Shown here one piece after another: positions 26,776 through 35,067 of a stretch of DNA of 46,946 nucleotides. Origin of the DNA: a bacterium (lineage in GTDB: Bacteria; Bacillota; Clostridia; Christensenellales; Aristaeellaceae); the NCBI GenBank assembly GCA_029009515.1, contig JAQXJZ010000135.1, forward strand, positions 1 through 46,946, written 5' to 3'. Position numbers and translations under genes: made by a program. Below the pieces are notes generated by a model. The model had not been told where the DNA came from. It saw only the letters and a list, made by a program, of their open reading frames with translations, and searched no databases. Numbering within the stretch: the first letter of the stretch is position 1; each line of letters opens with the position of its first letter.

Positions 26776-27270
26776 TCAGATGGTTTTTTTCTTGGTGGCC
26801 GAAGATTTCACCTTGGTATCAGCCGAAGTGGTTTTCCTGGCCGCAGTGGTCTTTTTGGCGGTGGTGGTCTTTTTCACCTTTTTGGCGGTGCTGCTCTTGG
26901 CCGCAGCGGCCTTGGCGCCGGTTTTGGCGGATGCAGCCGCGGTGTTTTTCTTAGCGGTGGTGGTTTTTTTGGCAGCGCTGGACTTGACGGTCTTTTTCCT
27001 GGTGGAGGAGGACTTCACCTTGCCGTCCAGCTGCGCCACGGCGGACGCCTCGGTGTTCACGGCGCCCACGCCGGTCAGGTCGCTCACCACGTCGCCCAGG
27101 CCTTCCATCAGATTGCTGCCGCTCTCCATCAGGCCTTCCAGCAGGTTGTCGCCCTGAGAGGCGGAAATGCTGGTGCCGGTGAGTTCTTCAATCAGGTCGC
27201 TGATGATCTCTCCGCCGCTGTCGCCCAGCGCGCCCAGCAGATCGCCCAGAATGCCCTTTTTCTTTGCCAT
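26776..27270 (-). CDS. Protein with histone H1-like Lys/Ala/Thr-rich tail
   Basis: A 164-residue protein in two parts. Residues 1-84 are acidic, with amphipathic segments rich in Gly, Leu and Asp and a MAKKKG start. From about residue 84 to the end the protein is a low-complexity run of Lys, Ala, Thr and Ser with repeated AKK, KKTT and SSTAKK units, much like histone H1 or bacterial HC1-type tails. Such tails bind DNA, RNA or acidic surfaces. The ATG at 27270 has GGGAGG 9 bases upstream. It follows rluB by 17 bases and begins the three-gene unknown cluster. Confidence 0.75.
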   Translation of the reverse strand: MAKKKGILGDLLGALGDSGGEIISDLIEELTGTSISASQGDNLLEGLMESGSNLMEGLGDVVSDLTGVGAVNTEASAVAQLDGKVKSSSTRKKTVKSSAAKKTTTAKKNTAAASAKTGAKAAAAKSSTAKKVKKTTTAKKTTAARKTTSADTKVKSSATKKKTI

Positions 27271-27287
27271 ATCAGTAGCCTCCCAGC

Positions 27288-27998
27288 TTACAGCTTCTTG
27301 AGTTCGCGCACTTCCTCGGGGGTCAGTTCCCTCCACATGCCGCGGGGCAGATCCTCCAGCTTGAGGGGGCCGAAGCGGATGCGGCGGAGCATGACCACCT
27401 GATGGCCCACCTGCTCCACCATCTTGCGCACCTGACGGTTGCGGCCCTCGTGGATGGACACCAGAATATCGGTGTACAGGCCCTTGACGCCCAGAATTTT
27501 GCACTTGGCGCGGGCGGTGCGGCGGCCGTCCACCATCACGCCGTTTTCCAGGCGGCGCGCTTCCTCGGGGGTGAGGGTGTTGCTCACGCGCGCCAGATAC
27601 ACCTTGTCCACCTCGCGGGAGGGGTGCAGCATGCGCTCGGTCAGGTCGCCGTCGTTGGTGAGCAGCAGCAGTCCTTCGCTGTCGTAGTCCAGCCTGCCCA
27701 CGGGATACAGCCGCGCAGGAAAATCGCGGAATTTGTCCAGAACCGTGGCGCGGCCTTCGGGGTCGCTGGCGGTGGTCACCTCGCCCGCGGGCTTGTGATA
27801 CATGATGTAATATTTCTCCGGTTCAGGCGTGACCAGCCTGCCATCCACGCGGATGTCCTGGCCCACTTCCACCTGCACGCCCATTTCGGTCACTTTTACG
27901 CCGTCCACGGTCACATGACCTTCGGCGATCATCTTTTCCGCCGTCCGGCGCGATGCCACGCCGCACAGCGCCAGATATTTCTGCAAACGCATCATCAT
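27288..27998 (-). CDS. rluB: Pseudouridine synthase of the RsuA/RluB family
   Basis: A 236-residue enzyme that likely converts uridine 2605 (E. coli numbering) of 23S rRNA to pseudouridine. The N-terminal S4 RNA-binding domain (MRLQKYLALCGVASRRTAE) is followed by the catalytic motif VGRLDYDSEGLLLLTNDG holding the essential Asp, and EGRNRQVRKM near the end. The ATG at 27998 is 9 bases from GAGGAGG; two further ATG codons follow at once. The family also includes the 16S enzyme RsuA, so the exact site is inferred. Confidence 0.88.
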   Translation of the reverse strand: MMMRLQKYLALCGVASRRTAEKMIAEGHVTVDGVKVTEMGVQVEVGQDIRVDGRLVTPEPEKYYIMYHKPAGEVTTASDPEGRATVLDKFRDFPARLYPVGRLDYDSEGLLLLTNDGDLTERMLHPSREVDKVYLARVSNTLTPEEARRLENGVMVDGRRTARAKCKILGVKGLYTDILVSIHEGRNRQVRKMVEQVGHQVVMLRRIRFGPLKLEDLPRGMWRELTPEEVRELKKL

Positions 27999-28025
27999 AC
28001 GTACATGCCTCCTCGTATCACTGAT

Positions 28026-28054
28026 AGCATAGCAGAAACGGCGCTTCTTGGCAA
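28026..28054 (-). promoter_or_regulatory. SigA-type promoter of rluB and the following three genes
   Basis: TTGCCA (28054-28049), 17-base spacer, TATGCT (28031-28026), minus strand, 28 bases before the rluB ATG. The four genes rluB to the Hsp70-like gene have short gaps and no internal terminator, so they likely share it. Confidence 0.7.
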
Positions 28055-28121
28055 GAAAAGCTTCTCTCACGAAATTCTCAGAAACCTTTTGGAAAATCCT
28101 CAAGCACAGGGGCGCGATGTG

Positions 28122-28130
28122 TGTTATCAT
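28122..28130 (+). promoter_or_regulatory. Extended -10 promoter candidate for the UBA-like gene and downstream two-component system
   Basis: TGTTATCAT is an extended -10 (TGn plus TATCAT). No good -35 stands at 17 bases. It lies 53 bases before the ATG at 28183. Confidence 0.4.
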
Positions 28131-28182
28131 ATCATTGTCAGGCCGGATGAGGCCATTTGCATGACGAACGGAGGAAACACAC

Positions 28183-28809
28183 ATGGCAAAGTATACCATT
28201 GAAGACATTGAAATCCTGCGCCAGAAGAGCGGCATCAGCTATGAGGAGGCCGTCAACCTGCTGGAGTATCACAACGGCAGCCTTGCCCGCGCGCTGGTGG
28301 ATCTGGAAAAGAACGGCAGGCTCAAAAACGACAGCGCCAGCCAGCCTCGGCACAAGGGCCTGAAGGGCCTGTTCCAGACGCTTTACAGCCTGAGGCTGAA
28401 GGTGAAGAAGGGCGATGTGACCATCGTCAATCTGAGCTCCCTGTTCATGATTCTCGCGCTGGCCATCGCGCCGTATCTGTGCGTGGTGGGGCTGATTCTG
28501 GCACTGGTGCTGGGATACCGTTTTTCTGTGGAGCGCGGCAGCAAGGCCTTTGCATCCGACACGTTTGACGACATTGTGAAAAACGCCAGGAGCAATGTGC
28601 AGAGCACCGTGCAGTCCTTTGCCCAGCAGTTCACCCAGAATGAGGAGCCCAAGCCCGAAGCCGAGCCGGAGGCAGAAACGGAGAAATCCGCCCCCCGCAC
28701 CGAAAGCGCCCCCAGCGGCACCCGCCCGGTGAGCGCCACGTTCTCCGATACCGGCAGCGTGGATGTGCACGACGGCGGCGACGGCTATCACGAGGCGGAC
28801 ATCCGATAA
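28183..28809 (+). CDS. UBA-like domain membrane protein (DUF4342-like)
   Basis: A 208-residue protein. Residues 5-45 make a UBA-like three-helix fold (IEDIEILRQKSGISYEEAV), as seen in DUF4342 proteins and translation factor Ts. Residues of about 55-80 are basic, followed by a hydrophobic segment (about 85-112) forming one or two membrane passes. The rest, from about residue 140, is a disordered tail rich in Glu, Pro, Ser and Thr. It is 15 bases ahead of a response regulator gene. Function unknown; it might tune the two-component system. Confidence 0.7.
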   Translation: MAKYTIEDIEILRQKSGISYEEAVNLLEYHNGSLARALVDLEKNGRLKNDSASQPRHKGLKGLFQTLYSLRLKVKKGDVTIVNLSSLFMILALAIAPYLCVVGLILALVLGYRFSVERGSKAFASDTFDDIVKNARSNVQSTVQSFAQQFTQNEEPKPEAEPEAETEKSAPRTESAPSGTRPVSATFSDTGSVDVHDGGDGYHEADIR

Positions 28810-28824
28810 GATGGAGGCAGAAAA

Positions 28825-29505
28825 ATGAGCAAAATCCTGATTGTGGAGGACGAGGCCAAGATTGCGCGCTTTGTGACGCTGGAGCTTGAGCACGAAGGCT
28901 ACGAGGTGCGCGCGGCGGGGGATGGACGCACCGCCCTGCAGGAGTGCGAAAGCTGGCAGCCGGATCTGATGATCCTGGACCTCATGCTGCCGCAGCTGAG
29001 CGGCATCGAGGTGTGCCGCCGCATCCGTCAAAGCAGCGACCTGCCCATCATCATGCTCACCGCCAAGGACGACGTGAGCGACAAGGTGATGGGGCTGGAC
29101 ATGGGCGCGGACGACTACATGACCAAGCCCTTTGCCATTGAAGAATTGCTGGCGCGCATCCGCGTCAACCTGCGCAAGCACCGTGTGGATCGCGCCCAGC
29201 ACAGCGGCGCGCGCAGCGCGGGGCAGCTGCACATCGACCCGGCCAGCTACAGCGCAGGCTACGGCGATGCGCCCATTACGCTGACCAAGAAGGAATTCGA
29301 TCTGCTCAATTACCTGTGGCAGCATGAGGGCACGGCGGTCACACGCGATGAGCTCCTCAACCACGTCTGGGGCTACGAGTTTACCGGCGACACCAACATT
29401 GTGGATGTGTACATCCGCTACCTCAGGCAGAAGATTGACGACAAGTTTGGCATCAAGACCATCCATACCATCCGCGCTGTGGGGTATATGTTCCGCTATG
29501 AGTAA
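28825..29505 (+). CDS. OmpR/PhoB-family response regulator (second system)
   Basis: A 226-residue regulator. Receiver domain: acidic Glu8-Asp9, phosphorylation Asp52 in MILDLMLPQ, Thr in IMLTAKDD, Lys in MTKPFAI. The C-terminal winged helix ends TIRAVGYMFRYE. It overlaps the kinase gene by 8 bases (kinase ATG inside the last codons), so the pair is coupled. The likeness is to ArlR/CsrR-type regulators of Gram-positive bacteria. The stimulus is unknown. Confidence 0.93.
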   Translation: MSKILIVEDEAKIARFVTLELEHEGYEVRAAGDGRTALQECESWQPDLMILDLMLPQLSGIEVCRRIRQSSDLPIIMLTAKDDVSDKVMGLDMGADDYMTKPFAIEELLARIRVNLRKHRVDRAQHSGARSAGQLHIDPASYSAGYGDAPITLTKKEFDLLNYLWQHEGTAVTRDELLNHVWGYEFTGDTNIVDVYIRYLRQKIDDKFGIKTIHTIRAVGYMFRYE

Positions 29506-30925
29506 TATGGAAGAACGGCAGGTACAAGCCGAAGAATGGCCGCTGGGCGAGGCGGAGCGCTGCGTGCAGGGAAAGGATAATCCCTTCAACCGCCTGTCGC
29601 GCCGGGTGCACGGCTGGCTGGCCGTGGGCGTGAGCAACCTGCGCTTGTCGCTCACGCTGCGCATTGCCATGCACTACGCGTGGCAGCTTTTGCGCACCAC
29701 TTTGCCTGCCATGCTGATTGCCGCCGCGGTGGTGGTGCTTTCGCAGTGGCCGGAGGCCAGCGACGCGCTGGATGCGCTATCGCTCACCAGGCCGGAAAAC
29801 GGCATGATCTACAGCCAGAGCCAGCTGCTGGGCACGCCCTTTGACGAGGCCAGAATGCTGGAAGAAAGGCTGGACGGGCTGGCTCAGAAGGCGGGGCTGG
29901 CCTTTTCGGAGTTTGAAAAAGGCGGTCAATACCGCGTGTGGCTGTATCTGGACACCGCCCGGGGCGGATTTGCCGCCGCGTGGAACGTGACACATCTCTG
30001 CCAGATTCTGACAGTCCTTCTGTGGACGCTGCTGCTCATCGACCTCTACCGCGTGGCCTACTTCCTGCACCGGCGCAACCGGCTCAACCGCAAGGTTTTG
30101 AAACCCATCGCCGATATGGCCGAAACCGCCGCCAAGCTCAGCGCCAACAACTTAAGCGACCGCATCAGCGTGGAGGGCGCAAAGAACGAGCTGAAGGATC
30201 TGGCGCTGGTCATCAACGGGATGCTTGACCGCATCGAGCTCAGCTACAACAGCCAGAAGCAGTTTGTCAGCGACGCATCGCACGAACTGCGCACGCCCAT
30301 CGCGGTCATTCAGGGCTATGTGGGCATGCTGCAGCGCTGGGGCAAGACCGACCCGGACGTGCTGGAGGAGGGCATCGGCGCCATTGCGCAGGAGGCCTCC
30401 AGCATGAAGGAGCTGGTGGAAAGGCTTCTCTTCCTTGCGCGTCATGACAAAAAGACCCTCCTTCTGGAGATGGAAACCTTCGATCCGCTGGAAGTGATGA
30501 GCGAGGTGCACCGCGAGGCGCAGATGCTCTCCAGCGCGCACCGCTTTGATCTCAATCCCGCCCAAAACGCCCTCATCAGCGGCGATAAGGATATGGTCAA
30601 GCAGCTCATGCGCATCCTGGTGGATAACGCCATCAAGTACACGCCCGAGGGCGGCAGCATCACCCTTGGGGTGAAGAAGGAGCGCGGCCATTGCCTGCTC
30701 ACCGTGACCGACACCGGCGAGGGCATCTCCGCAGACGATCTCACGCGCATCTTCGACCGCTTCTACCGCTGCGACGGCGCGCGCAAGGCGCAGACCAGCG
30801 GACATGGGCTGGGGCTGAGCATCGCGCGCATCATCGTGTCGGCGCACGGCGGCAAGCTGAAGGTGCGCAGCAAGGTGGGCGCGGGCACTACCTTCAGCGT
30901 CATCCTCCCATTGGAAAACGAATAA
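29498..30925 (+). CDS. Sensor histidine kinase (second system)
   Basis: A 475-residue kinase. A cytosolic lead of about 55 residues, longer than usual, precedes membrane helix 1 (about 65-85). A short outside loop of about 75 residues and helix 2 (about 165-190) lead to HAMP, HisKA with His262 in DASHELRTPIAV, and HATPase_c with N box VDNAIKYT, DTGEGI and GHGLGLSI. The ArlS/CusS-like arrangement suits detection of an envelope cue. ATG at 29498 or 29507. The MATE exporter gene follows after 100 bases with its own promoter. Confidence 0.92.
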   Translation: MSNMEERQVQAEEWPLGEAERCVQGKDNPFNRLSRRVHGWLAVGVSNLRLSLTLRIAMHYAWQLLRTTLPAMLIAAAVVVLSQWPEASDALDALSLTRPENGMIYSQSQLLGTPFDEARMLEERLDGLAQKAGLAFSEFEKGGQYRVWLYLDTARGGFAAAWNVTHLCQILTVLLWTLLLIDLYRVAYFLHRRNRLNRKVLKPIADMAETAAKLSANNLSDRISVEGAKNELKDLALVINGMLDRIELSYNSQKQFVSDASHELRTPIAVIQGYVGMLQRWGKTDPDVLEEGIGAIAQEASSMKELVERLLFLARHDKKTLLLEMETFDPLEVMSEVHREAQMLSSAHRFDLNPAQNALISGDKDMVKQLMRILVDNAIKYTPEGGSITLGVKKERGHCLLTVTDTGEGISADDLTRIFDRFYRCDGARKAQTSGHGLGLSIARIIVSAHGGKLKVRSKVGAGTTFSVILPLENE

Positions 30926-30962
30926 TGCCTTTTCTGGCACAAAACTGGTGAAATCTGTCTGC

Positions 30963-30991
30963 TTGCAAACTGCCCAAAACAGGCGTATACT
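30963..30991 (+). promoter_or_regulatory. SigA-type promoter of the MATE exporter gene
   Basis: TTGCAA (30963-30968), 17-base spacer, TATACT (30986-30991), ending 34 bases before the ATG at 31026. Confidence 0.75.
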
Positions 30992-31025
30992 TGCGCCGAA
31001 TGCATGATTTTGCAAGGAGGACGCC

Positions 31026-32387
31026 ATGGCACATCCCTCTACGCGCGATATGACGCAGGGCTCGCCCACAAAGCTGATTTTCGCCTTTTTCCTTCCGCTT
31101 CTGCTGGGCCTGGTGTTCCAGCAGCTGTACAACATGGTGGATACCATGATCGTGGGCCGCTTTCTGGGCGTGGATGCGCTGGCTGGCGTGGGTTCCACCG
31201 GATCGCTCGCGTTTCTGGTGCTGGGGCTTTGCACCGGCACGTGCACGGGCTTTTCCATTCCCGTGGCGCAGAAGTTTGGCGAGGGCGACTACAGGGGCCT
31301 GAAAAAGGTGGTGGCCAACGCCTTTATGGTGTGCGTGCTGATGGCCGCCGTGGTGACCACCGTGGTGTGCCTTTTGTGCCGCACCATGCTTGGCTGGATG
31401 CACACGCCGGATGACATCATGGGCTACGCCTTTTCGTACCTCATCGTGGTGTTCCTGGGCATTCCGGTGGTGTTTGCCTACAACGTGCTCTTTGCCGTGG
31501 TGCGCTCCATGGGCGACAGCAAAACCCCGGTCAAGTGCATGGTGATTGCCTCCATCACCAATGTGGTGCTGGATCTGGCGTTCATCCTCGTCTTTCACAT
31601 GGGCGTGGCCGGCGCGGCGCTGGCAACGGTCATTTCGCAGATTCTCTCGGCGCTTCTGTGCATCCGCCACATTGTCAAAACCCAGCTGATCATCTTTGAC
31701 CGCGAGGACTGGAAGCCGGACTGGAACTGCGCCAGGATGCTGCTGGGCATGGGTCTGCCCACGGGTCTGCAGTATTCCATCACGGCCATCGGCTCCATCA
31801 TCATGCAGTCGTCGGTCAACACGCTGGGGTCTGTGTATGTGGCCAGCGTGGCGGCGGGCAGCAAGCTGTCCATGCTGCTCAACAGCCCGTACGACGCCAT
31901 GGGCAGCACCATGGCCACCTACGGCGGACAGAATGTGGGCGCGGGCAAGCTGGACCGCATTGGCAGGGGTCTGCGCAGCTGCTCGGCGATTGGCGTGAGC
32001 TATTCGCTGATGATCATGCTGCTGATGCTGTTGTTCCGCCGTCCGCTCCTGACGCTGTTTGTGGACCCCGGCGAGACGGAGGTGCTGGCCAACGCCAGCC
32101 GCTATGTGATGACCAACGTGCTGTTCTATGTGCCGCTGGCGTTTGTGAACATTGTGCGCTTCCTCATCCAGGGCCTGGGCTTTACCAAGCACGCGGTCAT
32201 TGCCGGTGTGTTTGAGATGTTTGCCCGTGCGCTGGTGGGCATGGTGGTGGTGCCTGCGTTCGGCTTTGCGGGCGCGTGCTTCGGCCATCCGGCCGCGTGG
32301 ATTGCGGCGGATCTGTTCCTGTTCCCCACGTATTTCTGGGCGATGAGGAAGCTGAGGAGAGAGCAGGCGGCCAGGCTGGCTGCGTAA
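31026..32387 (+). CDS. MATE family multidrug or metabolite exporter
   Basis: A 453-residue membrane protein with about 12 helices, of the DinF/NorM superfamily that exports cationic compounds using a sodium or proton gradient. The N-terminal GSPTKLIFAFFLPLLLG and the motif LYNMVDTMIVGRFLGVDALAGVGSTG are typical of the Gram-positive branch. The two six-helix halves are recognisable. The ATG follows AAGGAGG by 5 bases. A terminator follows. The substrate cannot be told from sequence; the nearby sensor kinase may control it. Confidence 0.93.
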   Translation: MAHPSTRDMTQGSPTKLIFAFFLPLLLGLVFQQLYNMVDTMIVGRFLGVDALAGVGSTGSLAFLVLGLCTGTCTGFSIPVAQKFGEGDYRGLKKVVANAFMVCVLMAAVVTTVVCLLCRTMLGWMHTPDDIMGYAFSYLIVVFLGIPVVFAYNVLFAVVRSMGDSKTPVKCMVIASITNVVLDLAFILVFHMGVAGAALATVISQILSALLCIRHIVKTQLIIFDREDWKPDWNCARMLLGMGLPTGLQYSITAIGSIIMQSSVNTLGSVYVASVAAGSKLSMLLNSPYDAMGSTMATYGGQNVGAGKLDRIGRGLRSCSAIGVSYSLMIMLLMLLFRRPLLTLFVDPGETEVLANASRYVMTNVLFYVPLAFVNIVRFLIQGLGFTKHAVIAGVFEMFARALVGMVVVPAFGFAGACFGHPAAWIAADLFLFPTYFWAMRKLRREQAARLAA

Positions 32388-32401
32388 AACAAATGAATAA
32401 G

Positions 32402-32432
32402 AGGCTGTTGCAGAGGTGCAGCAGCCTTTTTT
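32402..32432 (+). terminator. Terminator of the MATE exporter gene
   Basis: Arms 32402-32412 and 32417-32427 pair over 11 bp with one wobble and a GAGG loop, followed by TTTTTT. It is 14 bases after the stop. Confidence 0.85.
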
Positions 32433-32498
32433 GTTGTGGAAAAGTCAAGTTTGGATCGTGGGACGGACTGGACTTTTCTGTACCTTGGTCGATGTGCC

Positions 32499-32520
32499 AC
32501 CGGCGCATGCCGGTTTGTTT
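32499..32520 (+). terminator. Possible second plus-strand terminator
   Basis: ACCGGC and GCCGGT form a 6-bp stem with a 4-nt loop, followed by TTGTTTGTT. It may back up the stronger terminator 70 bases upstream. The minus strand has no T run here. Confidence 0.35.
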
Positions 32521-32536
32521 GTTGTGTGAACGCACC

Positions 32537-33865
32537 TCATTGCACCGCAAACCCAAGCTCAAACAATCGTCTCAGATCCGTCCAGCCCCGCGTGCGGTTC
32601 TGCACGCCCAATATGACCGCAATCAGCGTCTCGCCGCCGCGCTGGCATGCGCCCACGTAGCAGAACCCGGCAGCGGACGTATACCCGCTTTTCACGCCCG
32701 CCGCGCCGGGAATGAACAGATCGCTTTCCCTATCGAAAATCTCATAGCTGTTTTTCAGCGTTACCGCCTCGCGCTTGCCGGTTGGGGGCAGCGTGTGGCT
32801 GAGCGTGGTGGCAAAGCGGCAGAAGGCCGCGTCCGTCAGGCCAAGGCGCGTGACCGTGGCCAGATCGCGCGCGGTGGAAACATGCTGCTCGTCGTGGTAG
32901 CCGTGCGGGTTGACAAAGTGCGTGCCCGTCATGCCCAGCTCCTGCGCGCGGCGGTTCATCTCCTCCACAAAGGCGGATACGCTTCCCAGGCACAATTCGG
33001 CAATGGCGTTGGCCGCGTCGTTGCCGGAGCGGATCATCAGCCCGTGCAGAAGGTCGCTCATCTGCATCTCCTCGCCCGGGTACACCGGCACGCGCGAGCT
33101 GTCCGCCGGGATGTCAGCGGCGCAGGCAGGCACGGTAACCGTCTGGTTCAGGTCGGCATTTTCCAGCGCCACCAGCAGCGTCATGATCTTGGTGGTGCTG
33201 GCGGGGTACATCTGCGCGTCGGCGTTTTTCTCAAACAGCACCCGTCCGCTGGGCGCGTCGATGAGAATGCACGCAGCTGCGTACAGGTCATCTTCCGTCA
33301 GCGACGTCGGGTCGCTGTCGTCAAAGTACACCGGCGCGCGGAAGCCGTACTGGCTCAAATCATCGTCCAGAAGCCTGATGACCTCCGGCGTGGCCACGCC
33401 GTCCGCCTGTCCTGCATTCAGGCCAAGGGCTCTGGCGCGCTTCTGAAAGGCGGATACCGCCTCCGCCGTCTGGCTGCCGTACACGCCGTCCGCCGATGCG
33501 CGCAGGATGCCCAGGTCAATCAGCTGGTTCTGCAAATCCTTCACGCGGTCGCCACGGCTGCCTCTGAGCAGCGTGCGCAGGGCGCTTTCCGCCTCGTCGG
33601 AGTGGATGAGCGCAAGGGTGTCGTCATCCGCTACGCCGGTGGGGCTGACGCCATACCCGGCGGCCATCAGCAGCCGCTGCGCCTCCTCCACCGCTTTGGC
33701 GGTCTGATTGCCGTAAATGCCGTCCGCGCTGCCGGTGGATAAGCCCAGCGAACGCAGGCGCTTCTGCAGCGCAAGCACCTCATCGCCGGTATCGCCCGCG
33801 GTGAGCGCAAAGGCCCATGCGGGCAGCATCAGCGCTGCCAGAAGCAGGCAAAGCAGTCGTTTCAT
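32537..33865 (-). CDS. D-alanyl-D-alanine carboxypeptidase with two peptidoglycan-binding domains
   Basis: A 442-residue exported penicillin-binding protein that trims the terminal D-Ala of peptidoglycan stem peptides. A signal peptide (1-20, ending AFA) is followed by two PG_binding_1 repeats (about 23-90 and 100-168). The S11 peptidase domain holds Ser223-x-x-Lys226 (STTK), Ser280-Gly-Asn and Lys392-Ser-Gly. The C-terminal membrane anchor helix of classical DacA/DacF types is not visible; the wall-binding repeats may take its place. The ATG at 33865 has AAAGGAG upstream. It is divergent from spoIID. Confidence 0.9.
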   Translation of the reverse strand: MKRLLCLLLAALMLPAWAFALTAGDTGDEVLALQKRLRSLGLSTGSADGIYGNQTAKAVEEAQRLLMAAGYGVSPTGVADDDTLALIHSDEAESALRTLLRGSRGDRVKDLQNQLIDLGILRASADGVYGSQTAEAVSAFQKRARALGLNAGQADGVATPEVIRLLDDDLSQYGFRAPVYFDDSDPTSLTEDDLYAAACILIDAPSGRVLFEKNADAQMYPASTTKIMTLLVALENADLNQTVTVPACAADIPADSSRVPVYPGEEMQMSDLLHGLMIRSGNDAANAIAELCLGSVSAFVEEMNRRAQELGMTGTHFVNPHGYHDEQHVSTARDLATVTRLGLTDAAFCRFATTLSHTLPPTGKREAVTLKNSYEIFDRESDLFIPGAAGVKSGYTSAAGFCYVGACQRGGETLIAVILGVQNRTRGWTDLRRLFELGFAVQ

Positions 33866-33888
33866 CCGTGGTGCTCCTTTCGGGGGTT

Positions 33889-33917
33889 TCAATATTCATA
33901 CGTTTCAGCCGTGCCAA
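33889..33917 (-). promoter_or_regulatory. Candidate promoter of the carboxypeptidase gene
   Basis: Minus strand TTGGCA (33917-33912), 17-base spacer, TATTGA (33894-33889), 23 bases before the ATG. A sporulation sigma factor promoter was looked for in this divergent gap but no convincing match was found. Confidence 0.4.
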
Positions 33918-33973
33918 ATCATGCCGTTCTTGCCAAAAAGAACGCCGCATAGGCTTCACGGGAGGGATGCGGA

Positions 33974-35020
33974 ATGACAGGAAAGGTACCGTCCGTGCGC
34001 ACAAGCGCGCTGATTTTGCTGCTGGTTGTGTGCTGGCGCATACTGGGCGCGCCCGTGACGGCGCAGGATTTTGCGGGGCTGCGCACGGAGATGTGGCAGG
34101 CGCGCGAACTGCTGGGAAAGCGCGTTGCGCGCGTTTTGCAGGGGTGGATGCATCCGCCCGAAAAAGCGCAGGAACAGCCCGCCATCAGCGTGTATCTCAC
34201 GCAGGAAAACCGGCTGGTGTCCATGACGCTGGAGGGCTATGTGTGCGGCGTGGTGGCGGCGGAGATGCCCGCAAAGTATCATCTGGAGGCGCTCAAGGCG
34301 CAGGCGGTGGCGGCGCGCACAAGGGTGCTTCAGCAGATTGCGGAGGGCGGGTGCAGCCTGCATGAGGGCGCGGATATCTGCACCGACAGCGCGCACTGCC
34401 AGGGCTACGCCACGCTTGCCGAATGCGAAAGCCGGTGGGGCGATAGCTATTCCGCCTACCGCGACCGCATTCATCAGGCCGGGATGGAAACGCGCGGCGA
34501 GGTACTGACCTATGACGGAGAACTCATCACCGTATTGTACCACGCCATGAGCGGCGGGATGACCGAGGACGCGCAGGCGGTGTTTTCGCAAAGCGTGCCG
34601 TATCTGAAAAGCGTCGAAAGCGCAGGCGAGGAGGACGCGCCCGGCTTTTACACGGAAACGTCCTTCACCCATCAGCAGATGGCGGAAAAGCTCCGCGCCC
34701 TTCCCGGGTGCGAAAACCTCACCGCCCAGCAGGTGCAGCGCACCTTTGCCATCGCCTCCTATACGGATACCGGGCGCGTCAGCACCCTTCGCGCGGGTGA
34801 TGCGGAAATCAGCGCGGTGGATGTGCGCCGCGCGCTGGGGCTGAGAAGCACGTGGTTTTCCATCACCAGCAATGGCGCATCCGTCACCTTCCTGCAGCGC
34901 GGATACGGCCACGGCGTGGGCATGAGCCAGGTGGGCGCCAACAGCATGGGCGCGGAGGGGCAGGACTACGCGCAAATCCTCATGCACTACTATCCGGGTA
35001 CCCGGCTTTCGGCGCGGTGA
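33974..35020 (+). CDS. spoIID: Stage II sporulation protein D (lytic transglycosylase)
   Basis: A 348-residue membrane-anchored enzyme that cuts glycan strands of septal peptidoglycan during engulfment of the forespore. An N-terminal membrane helix lies at about 10-28. The SpoIID domain begins near residue 75, with GVVAAEMPAKYHLEALKAQ containing the catalytic Glu, AARTRVL, and a C-terminal GYGHGVGMSQVGANSMG. The ATG follows GGGAGGG. It forms an operon with the spoIIQ-like gene (47-base gap). It suggests endospore formation, or descent from a sporeformer. Confidence 0.92.
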   Translation: MTGKVPSVRTSALILLLVVCWRILGAPVTAQDFAGLRTEMWQARELLGKRVARVLQGWMHPPEKAQEQPAISVYLTQENRLVSMTLEGYVCGVVAAEMPAKYHLEALKAQAVAARTRVLQQIAEGGCSLHEGADICTDSAHCQGYATLAECESRWGDSYSAYRDRIHQAGMETRGEVLTYDGELITVLYHAMSGGMTEDAQAVFSQSVPYLKSVESAGEEDAPGFYTETSFTHQQMAEKLRALPGCENLTAQQVQRTFAIASYTDTGRVSTLRAGDAEISAVDVRRALGLRSTWFSITSNGASVTFLQRGYGHGVGMSQVGANSMGAEGQDYAQILMHYYPGTRLSAR

Positions 35021-35067
35021 ATACGGCTTTTTTCCTCTGGACAGGCTACTGTTTTGGAGGGATGAAC

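Noticed and set aside
33866-33973. SigE or SigF type promoter between the carboxypeptidase gene and spoIID
   Set aside because: Sequences such as CATACG and ATATT occur but never at the proper spacing for a sporulation sigma factor.
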